Part shown: piece after piece, positions 18,392 to 27,656 of the stretch
How positions within the stretch are numbered: position 1 is the stretch's first letter
How the letters are laid out: each line of letters opens with the position of its first letter
Source of the DNA: Apibacter sp. B3706
GTDB lineage: Bacteria; Bacteroidota; Bacteroidia; Flavobacteriales; Weeksellaceae
Assembly (NCBI RefSeq): GCF_011082725.1
Contig: NZ_CP049715.1
Coordinates: 1-64,000, forward strand
Reading direction: 5' to 3'
DNA length: 64,000 bases
Program-made: the position numbers and the translations under genes
The notes under the pieces: generated by a model
Databases searched by the model: none
The model's input: only the letters and a program-made list of their open reading frames with translations
What the model was told of the DNA's origin: nothing

Positions 18392-18695
18392 CAATAAATC
18401 GATGAAATCTGTATATTACTTAAATAATGATTAGATTTTAAATAACTTCATAGTTATATCTCTTAGAAAAAATATACTATCATCGAATAAAGATCAGCGG
18501 GATTGCATATATCCTACAACGAAACGTTTTTTTACTTCAAATTGTATAGTTGATAAATTGTAAATAATTCATACATAGCACTATATGGGCATGATATTTG
18601 TAAATTATTTAAATGCCTCTACATCTAAATTATCTGTCTGAGAAGATTTAAAGTTCTCAATTTTTACCCAAAATAACATTTTTAAATTTAATTTT
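18392..18695. other. Intergenic region after hemE
   Basis: 304 AT-rich bases with no coding potential that I can support. A short 6-bp inverted repeat (ATAACT TCAT AGTTAT) lies near 18440, without a T-tract. GATATTTG near 18592 is a one-mismatch -7 element that could serve the next gene. Confidence 0.4.
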
Positions 18696-19562
18696 ATGAA
18701 GAAAATTTTATCAATTTTCGCATTCATTGTGCATGCAATTATTCTTTTTGGACAAGTAGGTATAGGTACAGAAACTCCGGACAGCTCTTCCATTTTAGAC
18801 ATAAAATCTTCTAATAAAGGTTTTTTACCTCCTCGAGTAAATATTACTTCTATAAAAGATACCGTTACAATTAAAAAACCTGCAAACGGTTTAATTATTT
18901 ATGATCCGGATGGATTTACAGAAACAATTAATAATCAAGTTTATACTAGAGAAGCCGGAGTTTATATGTTTAATGGACATGAATGGCAACGCCTTTATTC
19001 CAGTAATAACAACAATAGTATTTCGCCTTCAGATGGTAAAAATTTAGTAGGTGTAAAAATAAGCATTAATCAATCGGGGTATGTTCCTCTTTCAGGAACT
19101 CAATCGTACGGATTATTACTTCAAAATAATTCAGTCGCAGTAAATCCTCAATTTGTAAATGGTACTTGGCCCTCACCATCAAGTTCGCCGTTAGATATTC
19201 TCAGTCCTAAAAATGGTGATTCAGGAACACTACTTTTTGAAAACAAACTGGCTGATCAAGCCAATTTTTTCCGCATTAATTTTGAATATCAAATTTTAAA
19301 CAGACAACCGATTTCAAATGGTATATTTTATGTCTCAATTGTATCCAATGCTACCGGAGAAACGGTTTATTCAGATGCAATTATTGTTCCCGCAGGAACT
19401 AATGTCGGCAGTAGTGTAAAATTTCAAATAGCTTTTCCTACACTTTCCGATTCAAATTCAATTAATCAAGGATATAAGATTATGTTTCGAGCCGATACAG
19501 CTTTACCTATATTACCAAATAATCTTGGAGTTAAAATTATTGATATTTTAAGAATCAATTAA
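18696..19562 (+). CDS. Secreted surface protein of unknown function
   Basis: 288 residues with a signal peptide (about 1-19, then QVGIGT). The mature N-terminus has the VGIGTETPDSSSILDI and GFLPPRV motifs found in many flavobacterial cell-surface and tail-fibre-like proteins. An AGVYMFNGHEWQRL motif follows near 88-101. The C-terminal half is beta-rich without a recognised domain. No gliding/type IX sorting domain is obvious at the C-terminus. Monocistronic. Secretion is well supported; the function is not known. Confidence 0.7.
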   Translation: MKKILSIFAFIVHAIILFGQVGIGTETPDSSSILDIKSSNKGFLPPRVNITSIKDTVTIKKPANGLIIYDPDGFTETINNQVYTREAGVYMFNGHEWQRLYSSNNNNSISPSDGKNLVGVKISINQSGYVPLSGTQSYGLLLQNNSVAVNPQFVNGTWPSPSSSPLDILSPKNGDSGTLLFENKLADQANFFRINFEYQILNRQPISNGIFYVSIVSNATGETVYSDAIIVPAGTNVGSSVKFQIAFPTLSDSNSINQGYKIMFRADTALPILPNNLGVKIIDILRIN

Positions 19563-19746
19563 TTAATAAAAATAGTAGCTGTAAAAAAGGGGATAACTTC
19601 TAATTTTATTTATGTAAATATTTTTATAAAAGATACTACAACTATTTTATGTATTGTGTGTATTTTTAGATTTATGATATATCACAAAGTTTAAAATAGA
19701 AAAAGGTATGCATTATTATCTATAATTATACATACAAAATGGGTAA

Positions 19747-20526
19747 CTAAAATTTAGAATTTTCATTTTCTAAGGTTTGTTTTAAGTATAGTTCCCGTAA
19801 GCCTTTTATGGTATGGAAACGATCATAAATATGAATTTTAGTTGTTAAGGGAGCAAATAGATGGCCGAGTCCTCCGGTAGCTATTACAAAAGTGTCTTCC
19901 CCTAATTCTTTATTAATCCGATCAATTAATCCTTCAACCATACTTAAAAAACCAAACACCATTCCACTTTGCATAGATTCTTCCGTGGTTTTACCAAGTA
20001 CGCTTTTAGGAGTGCGCATTTCAATATCTGAAAGTTGTGCAGTTGCTCCAATTAGAGAATTTAAAGAAGTAATGACACCGGCAGCAATAATTACCCCTTT
20101 TATATCTCCGGTTTTATCGACACAAGTTAAAGTTAATGCAGTCCCGAAGTCTACGATAATTTTTGTCCCCTTATATTTTTTATAGGCATAATATGCATTG
20201 GCATAAAGATCGGTACCCATTTGCGGAGTACTGGACGTTAGCTCTGTAGGGGTATTTCTGGTTACTTGAACCGTTTTTATATTATGAAGACGGGTTAGCG
20301 ATTTTCTTACAGGATATGTTAAATGGGGTACAACGGAGCCTACTGCTATTTCGGTAATATCATTGGGATTAATCCCATAGTTTTGATAAGTCATTTTAAA
20401 TTGAGAAAATAGCTCATCTTCACTCTTATAAGGTTTAGTATTCATTACCCAGGAATTAATACACTCTTCTTCTTGAAATATTCCAAAACGTATATTGCTA
20501 TTTCCGATGTTTACTACTAAAAGCAT
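19747..20526 (-). CDS. coaX: Type III pantothenate kinase
   Basis: Phosphorylates pantothenate in the first step of coenzyme A synthesis. 259 residues, ASKHA fold. The phosphate-binding motif VVNIGNSNIRFG at residues 3-14 differs slightly from the usual DxGN(T/S), with Asn in place of Asp. GTDLYANAYYAYKKY is near 104-118, DFGTALTL near 126-133 and ATGGLGHLF near 216. It lies 9 bases downstream of the M1 peptidase on the same strand. Confidence 0.92.
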   Translation of the reverse strand: MLLVVNIGNSNIRFGIFQEEECINSWVMNTKPYKSEDELFSQFKMTYQNYGINPNDITEIAVGSVVPHLTYPVRKSLTRLHNIKTVQVTRNTPTELTSSTPQMGTDLYANAYYAYKKYKGTKIIVDFGTALTLTCVDKTGDIKGVIIAAGVITSLNSLIGATAQLSDIEMRTPKSVLGKTTEESMQSGMVFGFLSMVEGLIDRINKELGEDTFVIATGGLGHLFAPLTTKIHIYDRFHTIKGLRELYLKQTLENENSKF

Positions 20527-20535
20527 ATGTATATT

Positions 20536-22380
20536 TTATTTAGGATAAATATTGTTTTCTCTATTGATGTCTGCCATTCGATAAGTGGCGTCTATTTCAA
20601 TAGATTTAATTTTTTCAGGTGGTACATCCAGACTAAATTCATATTCCTTTTGTGTCCATTTCCAATAAGGTAGATTTTTCTGATTAACATCAGATTCTTG
20701 TTTCTTATAATTATGCATCATATTTAAAGGAATATTATATATTTGTTTAGAACCATCTGAATATGTTACATTAACATCTATCGGCATCGGAAAATTACCC
20801 AGATTTTCAAGTGTTACCTTAGTGGTTTTTCCTTCTTTTCCTACGCTTTTGATAGCATAATCAATAGTTCGAGTGGTATAAGTCATATAATTCCAATACC
20901 ATTTTAAATCCATGCCTGATATTTTTTGAGCAATATGTATAAAATCCCTGTCGGTAGGGTGTTTAAATTTCCATGTTTCAAAGTAATTTTTCATTATTTT
21001 GAAAAAAGTTTGTTTACCAACAATATATTCTAATTGCACTAAAAACAACTCACCTTTAATATAGGCAGCAACACTATAGCCATTATTAGTTAAAAAATGA
21101 TCGGAAAATATACCCATTACTTCTTCCTGTCTAGTTTTTATAAATTCTGTGTAAAATTCAACACTATTATAATGAGGGTTTGGATAATTTTTTACATGGT
21201 CAGGAAATATTTTAGCCATCATTAAATGTTCTGCATACGAAGTAAATCCTTCATCCATCCAAGCTCTCATACTTTCATTGGAAGCAAGTATATGCTGAAA
21301 CCAAGAATGAGAGGCTTCATGAAACATCAAATCGGCAAGTCCTTCCAAAGATTTTGCATTTCCCATGATCATAGTACACATTCCATATTCCATGCCACCG
21401 TCTCCTCCTTGAATAAAAGAATAGGTTGGATAGGGATAGGCGCCAAAGTTTTCTTTCATAAGAGAAAAGTATTCCTTGATATAAGGCTTAGATTCTTCCC
21501 AATAATTGGTTTGCTCAGACTTCTGATAAATCAAATAAACCAAAGGTCCGTTTTTAATAGAGATTGAATCAACTGTATAATCAGGATCGGCAGCCCAGGC
21601 AAAATCATGAATATTTTCTGCTTTAAAATGCCATAATGTTTTATTTTTTTTAACAACCGGTTGAGCATCTGCAAGATATCCTTTAACGTCTTTGGGGTTT
21701 TGGAGAACTCCACCGGCTCCAATAATATAATTTTTATCAATTGCTATCGTTACTTCATAATTTCCAAAAACTCCTTGAAATTCTCTTGCGATATAATCAA
21801 AGGTATGCCAACCTTCATAATCGTATTCTACTACTTTCGGGTACCATTGGGTCATGGTTAAATCAATGCCTTCGGAATTATTTCTTCCGGCTCTTCGAAT
21901 AACCGGAGGAATCTGTGAGGTCCATTCCATTTCAAAATGAGTGGTGGTATGGGGTAATATGGGTTTTGCCAATTGTACTTTTAAAATAGTTTCTTCAACA
22001 GTAAACGTAACCGGTATACCTTCTTGTTTTAAGGATTTAATTTTTTGATACCCTATTTCATTAGATTTCAACGATGAGATTCGTGATTTCCCTTCACCGG
22101 TAATCATTCGTTTGTCAGCAGTCTTATTTAGTTCCTGTAATTTCTGATCCATCATTGAATTTGGTTGAAATGCATTCCAATATAAATGGAAATAAAAAAC
22201 AGAAAGTGTGTCTTCGGAATTGTTTGTATAAGTAATTTGTTGATGACCCTTATATTGGTAATTTTTAACATCAACATCAATATTCATTTTATAATCTGCC
22301 TGTTGTTGATAGTATTTATTTATTTGTGAATTAGATAGTAATCCTAAGGTTAGGAAACAAATAAAAAATATTTTTTTCAT
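20536..22380 (-). CDS. M1 family metallopeptidase (aminopeptidase N-like)
   Basis: Secreted or periplasmic zinc peptidase, 614 residues, with a signal peptide (about 1-18). The GGDGGMEYGM exopeptidase motif lies near 323-332. The zinc site is HEASHSW, with His354, Glu355 and His358, and the third ligand Glu377 lies in MDEGFTSYAEH. This is the HExxH(x18)E arrangement of M1. The C-terminal ERAP-like domain is short, as in bacterial periplasmic members. coaX follows 9 bases after its stop. Confidence 0.9.
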   Translation of the reverse strand: MKKIFFICFLTLGLLSNSQINKYYQQQADYKMNIDVDVKNYQYKGHQQITYTNNSEDTLSVFYFHLYWNAFQPNSMMDQKLQELNKTADKRMITGEGKSRISSLKSNEIGYQKIKSLKQEGIPVTFTVEETILKVQLAKPILPHTTTHFEMEWTSQIPPVIRRAGRNNSEGIDLTMTQWYPKVVEYDYEGWHTFDYIAREFQGVFGNYEVTIAIDKNYIIGAGGVLQNPKDVKGYLADAQPVVKKNKTLWHFKAENIHDFAWAADPDYTVDSISIKNGPLVYLIYQKSEQTNYWEESKPYIKEYFSLMKENFGAYPYPTYSFIQGGDGGMEYGMCTMIMGNAKSLEGLADLMFHEASHSWFQHILASNESMRAWMDEGFTSYAEHLMMAKIFPDHVKNYPNPHYNSVEFYTEFIKTRQEEVMGIFSDHFLTNNGYSVAAYIKGELFLVQLEYIVGKQTFFKIMKNYFETWKFKHPTDRDFIHIAQKISGMDLKWYWNYMTYTTRTIDYAIKSVGKEGKTTKVTLENLGNFPMPIDVNVTYSDGSKQIYNIPLNMMHNYKKQESDVNQKNLPYWKWTQKEYEFSLDVPPEKIKSIEIDATYRMADINRENNIYPK

Positions 22381-22866
22381 TAAAATTGATTTAACGCAAT
22401 TTAAAGATTAATTTTATTAAATAAGTAATAAATTACATTTCAATAATTTTTTAACTTTTGCTGGAATATCATATCATTTGTGCTTATATTTAAGTTAATG
22501 AAATGTTTTATAGTAAGAAAATTATATCCTTAAAAGGAATGTTACTAGTAACGATAAAATAACAAGATATAGTATAAATATTTAAAAATCCCAAAATCAT
22601 GTAATTTGAGGAAAATATAAAGTATTGATTTAATGCAACTAATTAGAGAATAATAATTTTTAAAAATGTTGAATTTTAAAACTTAATAATTATCATGATA
22701 GGAAAGAAGTGATTAATAGAATAATTAAACTTTCTAATACTTAAAATTCTGTTTTTTTACTTGATATTATTTTTGTAGGACCGCCTGAGTTTTTTCTCTT
22801 TTTTTATATGTTTTTTCTTGTATTTATGATAATTTATACATGTTTATTAAGCAATGTCTAATATTT
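22381..22866. other. Intergenic region of 486 bases
   Basis: Very AT-rich, between the M1 peptidase start and the cupin gene stop, both on the minus strand. I see no open frame of any quality, no RNA structure and no clear terminator. It should hold the M1 promoter, but I find no exact -7 element close to the start. Confidence 0.5.
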
Positions 22867-23202
22867 TTATAATATAGTTATAAGATCTTCATTGTCTTCC
22901 AGTAAATAATATGCTAAAAAAATAAGATTTTCTGAATCAGATGCATTATCAAAATGTTTGATAGGTTGATTTTTAGGTTCGTAAAATGCATTTCCGGATT
23001 TGATGATTTCCGGTTCATGTCCTTCAATTTGGAATAACAAGGTTCCGGATAATACATGTCCGATAACCGGACAGGGATGTAGGTGATAATCTGCTTTTCC
23101 TTTTGGAGGGATGATGACTTCCTTCATTTCAATTCTTGAAACGGTTTGGCTCTTTAGTACAACAGTCTTTAGATCTTTTCTTGTAACATTACTTTTTAAC
23201 AT
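22867..23202 (-). CDS. Cupin-domain protein
   Basis: 111 residues, one double-stranded beta-helix domain. Motif 1 reads ADYHLHPCPVIGHVLSGTLLFQIEG (about 38-62), with His41, His43 and His49 as possible metal ligands. Motif 2 lies around GNAFYEPKNQPIKHFDNAS (about 71-89), with a His. The fold resembles small cupin_2 proteins that bind metal; substrate unknown. It is preceded by a -7 element and lies downstream of a Crp-type regulator on the same strand, with 87 bases between. Confidence 0.8.
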   Translation of the reverse strand: MLKSNVTRKDLKTVVLKSQTVSRIEMKEVIIPPKGKADYHLHPCPVIGHVLSGTLLFQIEGHEPEIIKSGNAFYEPKNQPIKHFDNASDSENLIFLAYYLLEDNEDLITIL

Positions 23203-23262
23203 GATTATATATTTAAATAAAAAAACACTAACTAATTATGTGCTTATTAAATTAATTTGATC

Positions 23263-23270
23263 CAAAGGTA
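23263..23270 (-). promoter_or_regulatory. Promoter -7 element TACCTTTG for the cupin gene
   Basis: Minus-strand TACCTTTG (plus CAAAGGTA), 60 bases upstream of the cupin ATG. Suggests the cupin gene has its own promoter separate from the upstream regulator gene. Confidence 0.4.
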
Positions 23271-23289
23271 GTTGTATATAATTATTTTT

Positions 23290-23859
23290 TCATTGACTTA
23301 TGTTAAGAGATTTTAAACGGCTTAATGATTCGGGTTCAATTCCTATATAAGAAGCAATATGATATTGTGGTACCAATTGTTCCACATTTGGATATGTTTG
23401 TAGCAATAATTTATATCTTTCATAAGCAGTATTCATTAAAAGAGAAATATCTTTTTGGCATTTTTTAACGAATAAAGTATCTGAAATGTATTTTGCAACT
23501 TTAAACCATGCTTTTGATTCATTGAGAAGCAAATCATAATTAGTTTGAGAAAGACATAAAATAGTTGAATTTTCCAATGCTTGTATACTGCCAATGCTTG
23601 GTTGTCTTGTTAAGAAACTTCTGTATGAAGTTACTATTGATTCAGGAAAATAGAAGTCAATATTAAATTCTTTTCCATCTTTATCTAAATAAGATCTTAG
23701 AACTCCTGTTTTCACAAAACCAATAAAAGAACAAATTTCTCCTTCTTCTATAAGAAAATCTTTTTTAAACAATGTTTTTACTTCCAGCAATTCCGATAAT
23801 CTGGTATAATATTGAGTTGCTAATTCTAATTTAGTACAAATTAAATCCTTTAAAAACAT
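23290..23859 (-). CDS. Crp/Fnr family transcriptional regulator
   Basis: 189 residues. An N-terminal cyclic-nucleotide-binding-type beta-barrel (about 20-115; FIGFVKTGVLRSYLDKDGKEFNIDFYFPESIV) is followed by a long helix and a short C-terminal helix-turn-helix (QYHIASYIGIEPESLSRLK near 163-181). This compact form is common in Bacteroidota. The residues that bind cAMP in E. coli Crp are not evident, so the ligand is unknown. It lies upstream of the cupin gene, a possible target. Confidence 0.85.
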   Translation of the reverse strand: MFLKDLICTKLELATQYYTRLSELLEVKTLFKKDFLIEEGEICSFIGFVKTGVLRSYLDKDGKEFNIDFYFPESIVTSYRSFLTRQPSIGSIQALENSTILCLSQTNYDLLLNESKAWFKVAKYISDTLFVKKCQKDISLLMNTAYERYKLLLQTYPNVEQLVPQYHIASYIGIEPESLSRLKSLNISQ

Positions 23860-24226
23860 ATGTTGTATTTTTATGTAAATATACCTAAGTAATAAGTAAT
23901 TTTAGTGCAAAAGGAATTTATTAAGTAACTTTCGAATATCAGTCATTTCATTGTACAGTTTAGATATTAGAATATGTGTTTAAGTAATATTACAACTTTA
24001 CATCGTTTTATAATGAATTTTTAAGTAAGAAACAGATTTATACTATATGAGTATCGGCGATTTCATAGAGTAATTAAATAAAAGTTCAGAACTTTTTAGT
24101 TTATAAATAATCATTACTGAAAACGCATATAATGCATTACAAAAGTTAAAGGGCTACTAATAGTTTTTATGAAGTTATGAAATCACCCATGCGATTTTTG
24201 TGATGTAAATACTTAAAAAATAAGGA
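23860..24226. other. Intergenic region of 367 bases
   Basis: AT-rich, between the start of the Crp-type regulator gene and the end of the TonB-plug outer-membrane protein gene (both minus strand). I see only short chance frames and a weak hairpin (AAAAGTT CAG AACTTTT) near 24080-24096, which could end the outer-membrane gene transcript. Confidence 0.4.
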
Positions 24227-26671
24227 TTACATGTTTATATCGTCAAAATCTGAATTAGTATCAGTATTTTGTTGGCGATTCTTTTTATTATTACCCCTTT
24301 TATCATTACTATTATTGAATCTATAAGTAAAAGATAGGGTAAATTGTCTTGGACGCCATTGCATTTCCGAGTATCTGTAAAAATCATCTCCGTATGTTTT
24401 AAATTTCCTTTTTTTAGAATCAAAAACATCCTGAATATTGAAAAGAAATGTCCCTTGACCTTTTAATATATCTTTGCTGATTCCTAAATCCATTCCGTAC
24501 ATTTCTTTACTTTTATTTTGTCCATTTTTAAAAGGTGCCATGTAATTTCCTTGTAATTGAAAATTAAAATTTTCCGGGAGTTTTACTGTCATACTCATAC
24601 GAGTTCTCCATGTAAACCCTTTTTTATCTAAATTCTCGGTAACTAAGGTGGTACTTCCGGTTATAGTATTAATTTTTTCATACGAATAATTCCCATAGCT
24701 TTCGTATTGAAATAAATTTACATCTCCAAAAATTTTCCACCATTTATAAGGATTTACAGAATAAGACAATTCTCCACCGTATCTATTTTCATGTCCTAAA
24801 TTGGTAGGCATGGTATTTAAATTTCCGAGAGGGTCTGATGTAGTTATGAATTGTAAAGGATCTTGAGTTCTTTGATAATATAAAGAAGGAGTAATTCCCC
24901 AATTACTTTGTTGAAGGTTGTATCCCAATTCAAAAGAATTGATATAGGAAGGGTCTAAGTCCGGATTTCCTTGACGAGTATTCCTGTCATCAGAAATGTT
25001 TTTATAGGGGATAAGCATTCTGCTGTCCGGACGAAATATCCTTCGGCTGTAACTGATTTGCAATTGGCTTTTTTCCGTTAGATCATAATTTAGGTGAAGA
25101 GTAGGGAATAAGTCCGTATAATTTTTAGTAATGGTTGAATTAGCTTGACGAGAAACAACCTTGATAATTGACGTTTCTTCTCTTAATCCTGCTAAAAATG
25201 AAAATCCCCCCCATTTATTTCCATATTGTAAATAAGAAGATAAAATGTTTTCTTGATAAACCGTATTGTCTGTTTGATAAGGATTCACTACCCAAGAATT
25301 ATTTTTAAATTCATTTAAAGAAAAATCTGATTTAATTTTAGAATAATCAGCTCTCATTCCGGCTTCTAATTGAGAACCTTCTTTAAAAGGCAATACATAA
25401 TCAGATTTCAACATTATTTTGGTTTGCGTATTATCATTGGTATTTAAACCGGGAATTCGGTCAAAAATTTTAGAATCGGAATCTTTTAGATTATAAGAGT
25501 AGAATCCGTCAACGGTTAGTATATTTCCTTTTTTAAAAAAATTATGCGTAAAATTTAGGTTTCCGTCGATTCCGTAATTATTTCTGTTTTCTCGTTCTTT
25601 TCTTTCTGTAAGGCTTTGTATAAGTGAGGGATATAATGTGGTATTATAGTGGGTGGTACTTAAATAATTGCTGGTATTATAATTATATCCTATAGAGGTA
25701 GATAATGAGTTTTGTTCGTCAAAAGTAAAATTAAATCCCGTACTTGCATTTAGAGAAGTTCTTTCTCTATTCCTTTTAGAATCTTGTAGGGAATTTTCAT
25801 CCATAAGGTGGTTCATATCATAACCAATGTAATTTTTTTTCTCTTTACCTTTATTTTTACCATACCTGAAACCGATGTTGGTAAACCAGTTCCATTTTTT
25901 TTTGCCGTATCCTAAATTAATAGATGTACCGTACGATTGTGGAGATCCTCCGGACATTTGAATACTTCCGGTAACACCTTTTTTTCTATTTTTTTTGGTA
26001 ATTATATTTATAATACCGGCAGTTCCTGAAGATTCATAACGAGCAGAAGCATTGGTAACTACTTCGATTTTTTCGACCATATCAGCCGGTATGGATTTTA
26101 AAGCTTCGGCAGTATCATTAATTCCCAACATGGCAGAAGGTTTACCGTCAACTAAAATTTTAACATTGTCATTGCCTCGTAAACTGACCGTTCCATCTAC
26201 ATCTACAGTTACCGATGGAACATTTTGCATAACATCTGAAAGAGTTCCTGACTTGGCAGTTAAATCTTGAGATACGTCATATATTTTTTTATCCAACTCA
26301 ACTTTATATAATGGCTTTTTTCCTTCTACAACAATTCCCTCCAATTCTTTAGCCGTTTGTTCAATCTTTATATTTCCTAAGGAAGTTGATTGAAGAAGCG
26401 ATTTTTGATCGACATATGAATCAAATCCCGCCTGATCTATCACCAATTCATATTCTCCCGGTGTTACTTTAACAGAAAATTTACCTTTTTCGTCAGCCAA
26501 TCCTCCAAATACTTTAGAAGTATCTTCTAAATTGGTTAAAGTAATGCTGCTGTAGGGTACGGGACGGTTATTATCTGTAATTATGGTTCCTGTTATAACA
26601 ATGTTTTGTGAAAATATAAAGGTATATAGTACTAAACAAAATGTTGATAGTATGGATTTACTTGAGGTCAT
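24227..26671 (-). CDS. Outer-membrane beta-barrel protein with carboxypeptidase-regulatory and TonB-plug domains
   Basis: 814 residues. Signal peptide (about 1-22), a carboxypeptidase-regulatory-like Ig fold (about 24-105; ITGTIITDNNRPVPYSSITL), a TonB-dependent-receptor plug (about 125-230; DVMQNVPSVTVDVDGTVSLRG and GTAGIINIITKK), then a barrel of the OMP_b-brl_3 type to the end, with a short acidic/polar tail. No SusD partner or siderophore genes adjoin it, so the ligand is unknown. Monocistronic, with a -7 element just upstream of its start. Confidence 0.88.
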   Translation of the reverse strand: MTSSKSILSTFCLVLYTFIFSQNIVITGTIITDNNRPVPYSSITLTNLEDTSKVFGGLADEKGKFSVKVTPGEYELVIDQAGFDSYVDQKSLLQSTSLGNIKIEQTAKELEGIVVEGKKPLYKVELDKKIYDVSQDLTAKSGTLSDVMQNVPSVTVDVDGTVSLRGNDNVKILVDGKPSAMLGINDTAEALKSIPADMVEKIEVVTNASARYESSGTAGIINIITKKNRKKGVTGSIQMSGGSPQSYGTSINLGYGKKKWNWFTNIGFRYGKNKGKEKKNYIGYDMNHLMDENSLQDSKRNRERTSLNASTGFNFTFDEQNSLSTSIGYNYNTSNYLSTTHYNTTLYPSLIQSLTERKERENRNNYGIDGNLNFTHNFFKKGNILTVDGFYSYNLKDSDSKIFDRIPGLNTNDNTQTKIMLKSDYVLPFKEGSQLEAGMRADYSKIKSDFSLNEFKNNSWVVNPYQTDNTVYQENILSSYLQYGNKWGGFSFLAGLREETSIIKVVSRQANSTITKNYTDLFPTLHLNYDLTEKSQLQISYSRRIFRPDSRMLIPYKNISDDRNTRQGNPDLDPSYINSFELGYNLQQSNWGITPSLYYQRTQDPLQFITTSDPLGNLNTMPTNLGHENRYGGELSYSVNPYKWWKIFGDVNLFQYESYGNYSYEKINTITGSTTLVTENLDKKGFTWRTRMSMTVKLPENFNFQLQGNYMAPFKNGQNKSKEMYGMDLGISKDILKGQGTFLFNIQDVFDSKKRKFKTYGDDFYRYSEMQWRPRQFTLSFTYRFNNSNDKRGNNKKNRQQNTDTNSDFDDINM

Positions 26672-26696
26672 TTATTAATTTTATTTTCAGTATAGA

Positions 26697-26704
26697 CAAA
26701 GCTA
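26697..26704 (-). promoter_or_regulatory. Promoter -7 element TAGCTTTG
   Basis: Minus-strand TAGCTTTG (plus CAAAGCTA), 25 bases upstream of the ATG of the outer-membrane receptor-like gene. Confidence 0.45.
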
Positions 26705-26753
26705 AAACTGAAAGGTTACATCGTAAGTAAATAAGAAGAGTTATTTTTTAGTG

Positions 26754-27431
26754 TTACTTTTTCTTTCGGAAGTTATTATTTTCGATTAATTCAAAAGGAT
26801 TTTCTGTTTTAGTTTTTATAAAGCTTTTACCAAAGATAATAATGCCAAATACGATAAGGGCAATACCTACAATTTTTTTTATTTTGTAGGCAAGTTGATC
26901 GGTCAGCTGATGCTTAAACTTGGAAGCTAAAAATATTTTTAACATATCAACAGACACCATAGTAATTAATAAAATGGTTATGTATAAATAAAAATCGGAA
27001 GGTTTTGAATATTGTGCGGATATTAATACAACTGTTGTCAGCCAAAATACGATAACACCAATGTTAACCAAATTAAGTAAAAAACCATTCATATAGGTTT
27101 TAAAATAATTGGTAGTCGCAATATTAGCATCTGTTTTAATATGCAAATTACCTTTTGAAAGAATATTGTATAATCCGTAAATAAAAATTACAAAACCGGC
27201 AATCATGTATACCGATGGATGTGTGTCTATAAACTTTAGTAAACCTTTACTACCTGTATGCGAAACATAAATGCAAAGTATATCTGCAGAGATTACACCG
27301 GTTTCAAGAGCTATGGAAGGTTTTATACCTTTAGTAAGACTGGTTTCAATCAGAAGAAAAAATACGGGACCTATTAAAACAAGACTGAGAATTAGCCCAA
27401 GTAAAATTGCAGATGTGATTAGAGAAATCAT
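26754..27431 (-). CDS. LysE family amino-acid exporter-like protein
   Basis: 225 residues with about six transmembrane helices. The N-terminus IGPVFFLLIETSLTKGIKPSIALETGVISAD (about 21-51) is the conserved LysE/RhtB signature. The family exports amino acids or related solutes from the cytoplasm. The cargo cannot be assigned. The C-terminus is basic (RKKK). Confidence 0.85.
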   Translation of the reverse strand: MISLITSAILLGLILSLVLIGPVFFLLIETSLTKGIKPSIALETGVISADILCIYVSHTGSKGLLKFIDTHPSVYMIAGFVIFIYGLYNILSKGNLHIKTDANIATTNYFKTYMNGFLLNLVNIGVIVFWLTTVVLISAQYSKPSDFYLYITILLITMVSVDMLKIFLASKFKHQLTDQLAYKIKKIVGIALIVFGIIIFGKSFIKTKTENPFELIENNNFRKKK

Positions 27432-27656
27432 TAAATTATTATAATAATTTGCAAGGTACGTAATTTTGTGTTAACATAATGTGACAGATATTAGTTAGAT
27501 GAGATTATTTTATGGATTGTTTATCATGTTTATTTGAGTGTAATCCCTAATTTTTATCCCAAATACGAAAAAAAATAAAAAAATGCTCTTTATAATAATA
27601 ATGTTTATCTACTTATTTTTAATGTAAAATAAAGAGTGAATTAACTTTTTTATTAT

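Noticed and set aside
24080-24096. Hairpin AAAAGTT-CAG-AACTTTT as a firm terminator
   Set aside because: Only 7 A/T-rich pairs; it lies about 130 bases past the receptor gene, so it is noted only in the intergenic entry.
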